Assembly (NCBI RefSeq): GCF_964199755.1
Contig: NC_133896.1
Span: 90,814,215 to 90,878,214 of the forward strand
Length of the DNA stretch: 64,000 nt
Source: Larus michahellis
Taxonomy: Eukaryota > Chordata > Aves > Charadriiformes > Laridae
Reading direction: 5' to 3'
The notes under the pieces are model-generated. The model did not search any database, was not told the origin of the DNA, and saw only the letters and a program-made list of their open reading frames with translations. Position numbers and translations under genes: made by a program. This document shows, one piece after another, positions 1-12,000 of the stretch (position 1 is its first letter; each line of letters opens with the position of its first letter).

Positions 1-2975
1 GTGTGTTTAAAAGTCTCCAGATTGCTCAGATACCTTGGTTATTCCTTATTTTTAATCCATAGTGGAATATTGTTCTGTTGGTACTCTGAGGTCGCCTCAA
101 GAAGTGCTGTCTCTAGCAGGATCATGGACTGTCCTGGGCCTGGGTCTGATCTGATAATGCAATACCCTTGATTTTGAGCAAAATAGAAAGGGTGTAAGCC
201 ATTTTTATTCCAGGTTGGTAAATTCAGATGAACAGACCATTGCTATCTGCACTGAAGAGCGGCAGAATACTGGTCTGGCCCAGCACACTGAGGATGTAGA
301 ATGCTACATCAGTACTAATAAAGTGGCAGAGTGAAGGCTTATACCAGTACACTGGTATGTGCTCATTCATACTGTTAAGTTACTAGCACAGTCATGGGTT
401 TGGCCCATGCCAGCTAACCTTCTCCTAAACAGTGCCTAGGTGTAGGTCAGAGGTTGGGATGGACCAAGGACCATTCCTGAGAGATTGTTTGGGTGCCACC
501 ATGCACTTCTGTGGGGTTGGAGTTTTCAGCCATGTGAACATGAGCCATACCATGCCTTTTGTCCTCAGAACATAGTCTAACAGCTTGTTGGATTTACAAG
601 TGCACATGCAGCTAGTGTGACTGGGGATCTGCTTCAAGGCCTACAGCCAGTAGGAAAGGGAGAAAAAGAAGAAAAATAATGAGGGACTTCTCACTGTGGG
701 TCACAAATGAGATTTATGCACACAACATTCTTGTTTACTTTCCTTATTTTTCTAATGCTTCCTGACTTAAAATATTCATTGTGAGAGGGGCAGTTCTGTC
801 TGCTTGGGCTGCCTCTATCTGTTCGCCTGTGAAGTATTCATGTGCTTGATAAAAATTACCTTGCTCACTGGTGAGAAGCCCTCTGGAGAATACGCTTCCT
901 GCTAGTCATGGCAGAGCCCAGGCTGCTAAGCAAGTCTTCTCTATTTTCTCTCCTCTTCTTTCCTTTCTCACTTTTTGTCTGGCTTCCCATACCCTGACTA
1001 AATTTTTCTCTATTTTATTTTCTCCTAGAGCGTCCACGGGATAGTTGCATTATACTTTGGTGAATGGGAGACTCAGACCTGACTAGAAAAAATGTTCTTT
1101 CTTTGTTGAAAAATTACCATAGTATATTATTCCAGCATATCAAAGCCATGTTTGAGAATCCAGTGGCTGAGTACTGACATGACGGAGTGCAACCCCTGTG
1201 CCAGACTGTGCAATTGAGACAGTAATGTGCAAGGGGGGAATGCCAAGTCCCTCTGCTGCCAGGACAGCCTAGGGGAAGACTAAACTTCAAGGAGGCATAG
1301 GGCTTTCACAGATGTTTTGCCACTCAGAGGAGCCATCTGAGCTGAGCTATCCTCAAGTACTGAGCTGCTCAGCACTTCCTGAGGTTTGTTAGGCAATTTC
1401 AGTGGGGTTGTGCTTTAACTGTAACCAGTAGCTCTTTCCAGTTCTGGCAAGCCAACCCAGATAGTTTGCACTGCTTTTGGAGCAAGGAACTGCATTGGCT
1501 GCTTAGGAAGGTCTAAGAAATACATTGACTCCTGTAGGAATATAGGCAACATCGGTTCGGGGATATCGATGAAGCCTGAGGTCTGGATAAACTTGCTCAC
1601 TTGATCATGTCTGCCCCAGGATGAGTCTAGTCTTTCCTTTCTGCTGATTAATGTGGAGTGAATCCCCAGCAGCGCTGATGGGGATAGTGAAGTCAGCAAT
1701 CTGTAATTTGGAAACAGAAGCTATTGAGGATCTCCCCTGTGTAAAACAGGGGACTATCACGTTGTTAAACCTTTGCAAGGGGAATAATTAAGCCTGTTTG
1801 GAAATAAGCTGGATGTTCATGTTGGTTTTCGATTTTTTGTTTGTTTGAGGTTTTTTTGTTGGGTTTTTTTTGTGTTTTTTTTTTCTAAACAAAGACACAA
1901 TATAGAAAAATGAAAATTAAGCAGACAAAAGAGACTGACTTCCCAGAATTTAAAAAAAAGCAGTCAATTTGTACAGTATGTATCAATGCATGTAAATACC
2001 TATTTGATAGAGTCTTTTTCTTTCCCTATGTCCTCACTGTAAATGTACCCAGAAAAGTGCACATGCTTGCATACCAGTGACTTCCAGGGTGGTCTCGGAC
2101 CTTGACATTCACTTCTGGAAAATACTATGTGTATAGCTTGCACTGTCACATTCTCCTCTGTATTTCTTTGTGCCTGAACAGAGAATAACATCTCCAAGAG
2201 CAGTCAAGACTAGTACCTGTCTCCAGTGGTAGATTAAATAGCAATGGTAATGCAGACTAGTCGTGGGAATAAACTAGGCCTGTGAAGTTCTGCAGGTGCC
2301 CTACTCCTGAGTGGTATTAATGCAAGACACTATTTAATACTGATTTTGTGATAAAAATGGGACTCATAGGAGGACTTGCAGCCTAATGCCCAGCTCCAGA
2401 ACACAGTGAATCCATTACAGGATCAACTGGGTCATCATCCTAAATTCCCACAGAAATCCAGTTCCAGAGATGGAAACAAAAGTGCCTTGGCCTTGTGCCC
2501 ACATTTAGACCTGCAAATAAAATGGACAGCCGTGGTCCTGAGGAGACTGGCATGCATTCATATAACTCATCATTCTGTCCCACCCTTTCCTTTCCAAAAA
2601 GAGGGTGGCCTCATCTGTACTGCTTATTGTGATAACTCTGCTCCATGCTGTCAGTGTGCTTAAACTTTGCCTTGGGAAAGTTTTTGTCTGGCCAGAATAT
2701 TGCCAAGCAACTTGCTGACCGTGAGTTAGCAGGATTACATGCCTAGTGCCTCTGTGCCTGTGTTGGCGCTGCTTAATCTGCTAGTATGGATGTAGCCTGT
2801 CATACTTAATCTCAAAACATTAATGTATATTCTGGATGTGTGGAAGCCCTCTACAAGACGTGTTTTGGGGTTTTTTTTCAGAGACAATCTTGTGAGAGAC
2901 AGATGAGATTTTAGTCTGGCCTGGAAAAGCACAAAACACTTTTTAAAATGTATTTATTTTTTTTAATATAAACAG
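1..2975. other. EPHB6 intron 1 (or 5' flank), no gene recognised
   Basis: AT-rich sequence without a CpG-rich stretch. I see no convincing exon 1: nothing combines a start codon, a hydrophobic signal peptide and a phase-1 GT donor. A T-rich run lies at about 1830-1890. No interspersed repeat was recognised. Confidence 0.6.
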
Positions 2976-3040
2976 AAATACTTCTGGATACAACTGGAGA
3001 GACCTCAGAGATTGGCTGGACCACCCACCCTTCTGATGGG
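2976..3040 (+). CDS. EPHB6: EPHB6 coding exon 2: start of mature receptor
   Basis: A 65-bp exon between an AG ending at 2975 and a GTAAGC donor at 3041. It starts with two bases that complete a Glu codon from exon 1, then reads [21 protein letters not shown]. This is the first strand of the ephrin-binding domain just after the signal peptide. Eph genes have a 65-bp exon at this point. The [13 protein letters not shown] wording is closer to EPHB6 than to EPHB1-B4. It ends in phase 0. Confidence 0.92.
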
Positions 3041-6000
3041 GTAAGCATTTCCCTTGTCATCTTTTTGACTGCACCTTTGCTGAGAAGGTGTATATGCATT
3101 GATGAAGAAAGGGAAACTGGAACCAATGAGACATGTTTTATGGATGTTGTACATATGAACAATTTGAACATGGTACATTGTGCAAATCCAGATTGGTAAG
3201 AGAGAAGGATACTAGGTGGGATACTATTGCCACATCCTTACCCCCTTCCTTCCACCCTCCTTCAGAAATACTCATGAGGTCTCCATCCAATCCTTTCACA
3301 TGGACTAACTAGAGTAGAATAGAATAGAATAGAATAGAATAGAATAGAATAGAATAGAATAGAATAGAATAGAATAGAATAGAATCGAATCTGTTAGGTT
3401 GGAAGGGACCTTTAAAGGTCATCTAGTCCAACCCCCCTGCAGTAAGCAGGGACATCTTCAACTAGATCAGGTTGCTCAGAGCCTCATCAAGCCTTGAATG
3501 TCTCCAGGGATGGGGCCTCCACCACCTCTCTGGGCAACTTCTTCCAGTGTCTCACCACCCTCATTGTAAAGAACTTCTTCCTCATGTCTAATCTAAACCT
3601 ACCCTGCTCTAGTTTAAAGCCATTGCCCCTCGTCCTATCACTACATGCCCTTGCAAACAGCTCCTCCCCAGCGTTCTTATAGGCCCTCTTCAGGTGCTGG
3701 AAGGCCACTATAAGGTCTCCCCAGAGCCTTCTCTTCTCCAGGCTGAACAATCCCAACTCTCTCAGCCCATCTTCATAGAAGAGGTGCTTCAGCCCTTGGA
3801 CCATCTTCGTGGCACTCCTCTGGACCCACTCCAACAGGTCCATGTCCTTCTTGTGCTTAGGGCTCCAGAGCTGGACACAATGTTCCAGGTGGGGTCTCAC
3901 AAGAGGAGAGTAAAGGGGGACAGTCACCTCTCTTGATCTGCTGGCCACGGTTCTTTTGCTGCAGTGCAGGATGTGATTGGCCTTCTGGGCTGCAAGCGCG
4001 CATTGTTGGCTCATGTCCACCTTTTCATCCATGAGTACCCCCAGGTCCTTTTCTGCAAGGCTGCTCTCTATCATGTCATTCCCCAGCCTGTATTGATAAC
4101 GAGGGTTGTCCTGACCCAAGTGTAGGACCTTGCACTTGGCCTTGTTGAACTTCATAAGGTTTGCTCGGGCCCACCTCTCTAGCTTGTAGAATAGAATAGA
4201 ATAGAATAGAATAGAATAGCATAGCATAGCATAGCATAGCATAGAATATTTCAGTTGGAAGGGACCTACAACAATCATCCAGCCCAACGGCCTGACCAAT
4301 TCAGGGCTGACCAAAAGGTAAACCATGTTATTAAGGGCATTGTCCAAATGACGTTGACAGGCATGGGGCAACAACCACCTCTCTAGGAAGCCTGTTGCAG
4401 TGTTTGACCAACCACTCATAAAGAAATGTTTCATAATTTCAGGTCTGAACCTCCCCTGATGCAGCTTTGAACCATTCCCATGTGTCGTATCACTGGATAC
4501 CAGGGAGAAGAGATCCTGTATTTTTGTTGCAGTTGAACTCAATCCATGTTTTTTTACTATTTGTTCTTCCTTTTCTCTCCTATATATCCTTTATAGTGGG
4601 ATGAGGTAAGTGTCCTGGATGACAAGAAGCGCCTGATCCGAACCTTTGAAGTCTGCAACGTGGCCGAACCAGGTCAGAATAACTGGTTGCGTACTCACTT
4701 CATAGAGCGACGCGGAGCCCACCGAGTCCATGTCCGCCTCCGTTTCTCAGTGAGAGACTGTGCCAGCATGCGCACCGTAGCCTCTTCTTGCAAGGAGACT
4801 TTCACACTCTACTACCACCAGTCAGAGGCAGACATAGCCTCTCAGGAACTGCCAGAGTGGCGTGAGGGCCCCTGGACCAAAGTGGATACTATTGCAGCTG
4901 ATGAAAGCTTTTCCCAGGTGGACAGCACTGGGAAGGTGGTAAAGATGAATGTTAAAGTACGTAGCTTTGGGCCTCTCACCAAGCATGGCTTCTATCTGGC
5001 CTTCCAGGATTCAGGAGCCTGCATGTCTCTGGTGGCAGTCCAGGTCTTTTTCTACAAGTGCCCAGCTGTGGTGAAAGGATTTGCCTCCTTCCCTGAAACT
5101 TTTGCTGGAGGGGAGAGGACCTCACTGGTGGAGTCACCAGGGACTTGTGTACCAAATGCTGAAGAGACAAGCATGACTGGGTCTTCAGGTGTTCGGTTGC
5201 ACTGCAATGGAGAAGGAGAGTGGATGGTGGCCATTGGACGATGTACCTGCAAGGCTGGCTACCAGCCTGTTGATGATGAACGAGCCTGCCAAGGTGAGAG
5301 TCCCTTTTTCCCCACCCCTTTGGCAGCCACTTCTTTGTTGATTCTCTGTATTGGTATTATTGACATTTGCTGAAAGTTCACAGATCTAGGAGATTAAATA
5401 ATTTCTAACAGCCAATGGTTACTAGCAACCTCTTCTGACACTTTTAGCATCTCAGACTGGATTTGGAGCAACCACTTCTTGGTGCCAAGAACATGGTTGG
5501 AAACTCCACTCAGGCCTTAGTTCAAGCTGCCGCCAGAGACAGCCTGTCAGGCTACATATACAGAATTAGCAGTTGTAACTGGCCAGATCTAACATAGTTC
5601 CAGTTCTTTACCAAGAGGCAACAGAGTTATAGTAGTGATGCCACATAAAGCAGAGCTGAGCCCAGAGCTAATACACTCTGTCATCCTAACTAGTTTGGAC
5701 CCTTTTGCCGGTGCTCTTGGAACTAGTGATTAAAAAAAAGAAAGGGGAAATGGCAGCAGCCTGGTCATGGGATGGGGAACATGCAGCAGGGACCTATGAG
5801 CCTGGCTCAATAAGAAAAAACAGTCATAATGGTATTATCATTGCCTCTAATGTGCTCTCTGCCCTGGGCCCCATGCTATTTTCTGTGAAATGTTTGTAGG
5901 AGGCAGTAGAATAAATTACGTATCACTCAGTAATGGTATTGGGCCAAAATCTGGTCAAGTCTGAACACCTAGTCTAATGGCATGACTGTCTTCATGTCTC

Positions 6001-9000
6001 AAGCTTACGACAGTCCATTAGACCAAACTGCTGATGTTGGCTATATAATTTTATGTGTAATGTTCTTCTGGTGCTTCCTTGGTTTTAATATGTGTCTACT
6101 CAAGATCTCTCAGCAATGCAAAGTGTTGCTGCACCACACTTAGTACTCCAAAAAATTAAATGTAATGTGGAATCCAGTTTTGGTGGCAGACACAATTTTA
6201 AAGTTTGATTGTAATTTATTCAAATAAGAGTTCAACTGGGACATCGAGGGTACAAATATTCTGGTTAACACCAACTACAAGTGCAATGGATAGTTAATAG
6301 CTGTCAATATGTTACCTTAAGTTCCTGTTTCATTAAGTGATTGGGGTCATGCAAAATAACTTTTTGAAAATACAGTTCATTGTGCAGGAGACTTACAAAT
6401 CAATTAAAATTGATAAATGCCTTTTATTTGTTTAAGCTTTGAAAATTATTAAAACGTGCGCACCTTATTATCCTGCTCACCCTGAAAGAAATGTAACTAC
6501 ATTCATGTAGTGCTGCTCCTGAGACAGAAAGCTCAGACGGACATAGAGGAGCTCAATATGGTGCTAGCTTTGTTGTCTGCGTCAATAGCATGACTACTTC
6601 ACAATTGAGGTAAACTGCCAGGCAATAATTTATCAGATAGTAGTGTTAAGCGCTCAAAAAATGTGGAAATTGGGCTTGGCAAATAAAAATAGGAATTTTT
6701 AAAAAAATCTATCTTCCCTTTTGTAGCGTTCAATGAAAGCTGATATTCCTTTGCAGCCCCAATATCACAGAAGCTGAAGATAGATGAAAATGGTAAATAT
6801 TTTAAGGAATAACTGAAATAATCACAGCCTATCAAGGCAGAAAACACTGTTCCCATCATTTACTTCCTGAGATTCCATGAGCAGCATAGAACAGCCAAGA
6901 CAACCAAATAACGAATTTTAATGTTAGAAGGTGTTTTTTTCTCCTCATGTTTTACGTAAACTCCTCTGCCTTGTTCACTATTTGTGATCTCTTCTCCTGC
7001 TAACAGTATGTTGCTCTCCTGTCTGAATGGAGACATGTTCAGCTAGTGTAATTTTTCCCCTTGCTTGGTGTTTCTTTGTGCGGAGTCCTTTCCAGGACTA
7101 CTTCTCTGTATGTTCTCCCTTCCTAAGAACAGAAGTACGCTGTGATACAGAGTAGCTACAGTGCTCTAGATGAAATACAGAGCAAAAGCAATAGGGCAAG
7201 GGCAGATTTCTACTGATGATCCTGCAGAGAGTTCTTCTTAATAAGACTGAAGAATGAGCCAAGGATAGGAAGGAGAAGCAAGTTTCCTTCTTACACTTTA
7301 CTAGAAGAGTGTGTGGGCATTGCCTTCCCCCTCACCATATGGAAGCCTGTGGAGTCCTTCCTGGACCAGCTGTTACCTCTTTATTTATAACAAAGAATCT
7401 GACAAGAACCATTCTGAGCAGATAGATAGAAAGCCCTTTTTTTTTCTTGCCCCTTACATCAGTTAGGATATTTTCTTTCATTAGCTTCATAAGACTGCCT
7501 GCAGTTTCTTACTATATGGACAATTTCTCCAGCTAAATAGAAGAGTGAAACAAAATCCTTTAGTAAGCCCTTTAGGTGATGTGGGATGTGATCTGTGTGG
7601 GATTCGCTTTTGACCTTATCCAAATAAAGTATCTCATGCTGAACAGTCAGAAAGGAGAATGTCAGTTTACAGAGGAAAAAGGAAGTCTGGGACCTTAGCT
7701 CCTTTTCTTTCTGTAGATGTAGACACACAGGGTGCCCTGCCTTGCAAGGTTTCCTGCGACTCTAAGTGTTTTTACACATAGAAGGCCAGAAATGGAAAGT
7801 TCTGGGTGATCGGACCATCCTAGGCTACTGATTCCCAAAATTCTGGACTGACTGGCTGTTCTCCCACATCTTCTCTCAGATTCATTACTGAAAACAGTTG
7901 TTCCTGCATTCCACATCCACAAACAATTTTACAATATAGTATGCTTCTTGGGATTCACCGCCCACTGCTTATCGTTGCCTTTCTTGCTAAAAGTCACATG
8001 GGATTTAAATTACCAGATGCTTTTGAAGATAGTACGTAGAATTCATGACTGAGACATTTTTAAAAATATTTCAAAAATGACAATGTGGAGAAAAAAGAGA
8101 AGAGAAATGACTGCTTGATAAAGTGTTAAGCAGATTTCCAAATGAAGAAGTGAGCTCTTAGCTTGAAAAATCACTGAAATAGAACTATTAATTTAATAAT
8201 ACAGAGTTTATCTTTTTTTTCCTTTCAAGTCCAAATACGAATTAATTCCAAGTCAGTTCTGCCAATCAAGTTCCATGTCTGGTTTTCTACTTAGTCCCAT
8301 AGTTGTATCCAATATGATGTTTGTCCTACATCACTGAAGATGTGCCATTACTATACCAGTATACCCGTACATCTGCAATTACTCTCCAGCTACCCACCAG
8401 CTGTTTCTGTAACTCAAAGGACTGACTCTGCTCCCTTTATCCAGCGTTGATGTCTGAGAAAGATCATGGGACTATAGGAGAAAAACATAGATGGAACCAT
8501 ACTTAGAAAGGGATAGAGTGGAGGGACCCCTCTCAATCATGAGACTGGGGGCAGGTCTTTTCATCCTTGTTGAAGTCCCCCTGTTGGACCTGGACTGCTT
8601 TTGGGTACCATAGTGTATTTGGTTTACGTGGCAAGGTTCTGGTGGTGGAGAGTCTGATGGGGTGCCCTCTGTGAGCAAGGGCTATCCCCTACCAGACATA
8701 ACTTCTTCCAGACAGCCCAGCGATGGACCTATCACAGGACAGAGCTGAGCTCATTAGCCATGTGTGTGGCACCTCTGTACAAACATATTTAAGAAGGGGC
8801 AGAAAACACCAGACAGAGAAAGTGGGAGGGAACAAAAAGAATGAGAAACAGCAGAGGGAACACAAAGGTCAGAGGAGGAGGAGGAGGGGAGGCACTCCAG
8901 GCACTGGAGCAGATATTCACTGCAGCCCGTGGAGGGTCCCACACTGGAGCAGATGGATATTTCCTGAAGAACTGTGACTCGTGGAGAGCCCACATTGGGG

Positions 9001-12000
9001 TAGGGGAAAAGTGTGAGAGGGAAGGAGCACACCCAGTATCCTACCCTGTGATGCTTTGGTGGAGTACAAGTGTTTGGAGTGAAAAGAGTTGAGTTGAGCT
9101 TGGGAGAGGGGGGAGAAAAGGTGTTTTAATGTTTGGTTTTATTTTCTCATTATCCAAGTCTATTTTAATCAGCAATAAGTTAAAATAATTTTCCCCAAGC
9201 CAAGTCTGGTTTGCCTGTGATAGTAATTTGTAAGCAATCTCCCTGTCTCTATCTCTACCCATGAGCTTTCTCATCCTGTTTTCTCCCTACGTCTTGCTGA
9301 GGAGGAGGAGTGAGAGTGGCTGGGTGGGCATTTGGCTGTTCACCAAGGTTAACCCGCCACACAGCTACTTCTCTCTTCTTTCCCTGGATGTTTCTGAGAG
9401 TATTAAGGGAGCAAAAGGTCTGCCTGTCTCCTCTAGTAGCTGTAATTGGCTCTTCTGTAGGATGCAAGGGTGTACAAAGAAGTCCGATGGAGGATTCCAT
9501 AAAATTGCCCATGTCCATGGCCATATGTAGTCCCTTCTGATTGTAAAAGGTATCACATCTGTATTACTGATAACTACAGGAGCTATTAACCGTGCACACA
9601 GTTGAGGGCTGTTTGAGGGCTCATTTGGGAAGAATATTGCGTGGTTATTTCCATATTATTAAAAGATGCCCCTCCTCACCAGCCTGGATAATTTTTTTTT
9701 CAGTGTGTGAGGCTAAGGAAATGTTAAGATTTATGTTAAATCGTAAGCTTCAGTAGTCTGCTAAAAATATGCATATATTATTAGCCAAAAAAAAAAAAGG
9801 CACAATAAGCTCTTATCAAATTTTAATTGCTTAAAGGCGCTTCCTTTAAAACCATAGAAAAATGTACGTTGCAGGGACCTGTGGAAGTTTTCTGCTACAA
9901 CACCTTAATGCTTAAAGCAGGATCAAATTGGGTTAGGTCACTCAAGGTCTATTCTAGTCTAGTTTTCATTATTCCTAAAGATGAAGATTCCAGGATGTCC
10001 CTGGGCAACTGTACCAATGTTTGACAACACCCATGGTGAAATTTCTTTTTCCTATATAGAAAGAGATTGTAATAAGATGTATTAAAACTTGTGTCAGTTG
10101 TTTCATGTTCTATCACCTTATGCCTACACCTTCTTCATGTCCTCCCATTAGGTGGCTGATGCCAGCTATAAATTTCCCCCCTCCAGCCTTCTCTTCTTTA
10201 AAATGAACAAACCCAGTCTTGGCCCCTCCTGAGTAAGAGCTTTAACTTTGAGGTAAACTCACAGTTCATAATAATGTTTGTGCTAGATTACCTTTTTTTT
10301 TTTTCCTTACATATTGCTCCTTTCATCAGCTTCTCCAGCCTTATTCTGCTACATGCACATATATTTGGTGGTTTTCAAGCAGTTTTCCTATATTCAGTGG
10401 TTCCTCTCTACTCATATTCTATTCTTCCCCTGCCCAAATCTTTCCTCTCTTGTTTTGTCTTTTTTTCTTCATACAACCCATTCCCTGGCCATCTTCCCAA
10501 TGTATAACTAGCTAGTAATGGCTTCAGCTCCACCTCTTTTACCTAAAAATCAACTTACTCAACTGATCTCCTATCAACAGTTCAGCAGGAAACAGTTCCT
10601 AGTCACTTCATGTATTTTATCTCAGTTGATTTGATGGTCTCCTTTTCCATTTAAAAAAACCCAAAAGCCACATGCTTCTCTCCTTATCTTTCTTTCATTT
10701 TCCACTATCTCTTCCCCACCTAAACAGTTGTAGAAACTATGGTGGTGGAGAGTCTAGTGGGGTGCCCTCTGTGATAAGAGGGCAGGGGCTGTCCCATGCC
10801 AGACATAACTTTTCCCAGACAGCTCAGCTGTCTGGAAACAAACTATGAAACTCCTGGTCAACCTAGGGCCCTATCATTTCACCATGCCTTGCTTCTAACT
10901 CTGGCTGATCCTGCCTTATTCAGAACAAGATGCAAGATACACAGCAGCAGTCACTGTGGAATAGCCTGCCCTGGTAGGATATTACTTCCTATCACCATAA
11001 GCTGGTCATAGGCTTACATCTGGGAAAAAAACCCGCCAGTGTTTTATCAAAGTTACTTAGATTTTTCTTTTATAGTGTGTCTTCTGCATGCTAATTATGC
11101 CATCTTTCTTGCAGTATAAGAGAATAATCATAGAACCATAGTATCATAGGGTTGGAAGGGACCTCTGGAGATCATCTAGTCCAACCCCCCTGCCAGAGCA
11201 GGGTCACCTTAGAGCAGGTTGCACAGGAACGCATCCAGGCAGGTTTTGAATGCCTCCAGAGACAGAGACTCCAACACCTTTCTTGGCAGCCTGTTCCAGT
11301 TCTCTGCCACCCTCAAAGTAAGGAAGTTCCTCCTCATGTTTGGGTGGAACTTCCTATGCTCAAGTTTGTGCCCATTACCTCTTGCCCATTACCTGTCGCT
11401 GGGCACCATTGAAAAGAGCCTGGCCCCATCCTCCTGACACCCACCCTGTAAGTATTTATAAGCGTTGATAAGGTCCCCCCTCAGCCGTCTTTTTTCCAGA
11501 CTAAAAAGACCCAAATCTCTCAGCCTTTCTTCATAAGAGAGGTGTTCCAGTCCCCTGATCATCTTCGTAGCCCTTTGCTGCACCCTCTCCAGCAGTTCCC
11601 TGTTCTTCTTGAACCGGGAAGCCCAGAACTGGACACAGTACTCCAGGTGCAGCCTCACCAGGGCAGAGGAGAGGGGGAGGATGACCTCCCTCGACCTGCT
11701 GGCCATGCTCTTCTTGATGCACCCCAGGATGCCGTTGGCCTTCTTGGCCACAAGGGCACATTGCTGGCTCATGGTCATCCCGTTGTCCACCAGGACTCCT
11801 ACATCTCTTTCCACTGAGCTGCTCTCCAGCAGGTCAGCCCCCAACCTGTACTGGTGCATGGGGTTATTCCTCCCCAGGTGCAGCACCCTACACTTGCCCT
11901 TGTTGAATTTCATAAGGTTCCTCTCCGCCCAACTCTCCAACCTGCCTAGGTCTCTCTGTATTGCAGCACAGCCTTCTGGTGTGTCAGACACCCCTCCCAG

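Noticed and set aside
908..997. ATG followed by a hydrophobic stretch, considered as EPHB6 signal-peptide exon 1
   Set aside because: The frame runs into a stop with no phase-1 GT donor after the hydrophobic part, and the region is AT-rich without CpG-island character.
3315..3385. Regular tandem repeats considered as a CRISPR-like array
   Set aside because: The five-base unit has no spacers; it is a microsatellite in a vertebrate intron.
3487..4542. 351-codon minus-strand open frame
   Set aside because: It is CR1 reverse-transcriptase sequence fused through a pentanucleotide repeat ([15 protein letters not shown]) to a second CR1 fragment, not a gene.
9261..9540. Overlapping open frames on both strands of about 80-90 codons
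   Set aside because: They lie at the 3' end of the ERVL-like LTR and just beyond it, overlap each other on both strands and resemble no protein.
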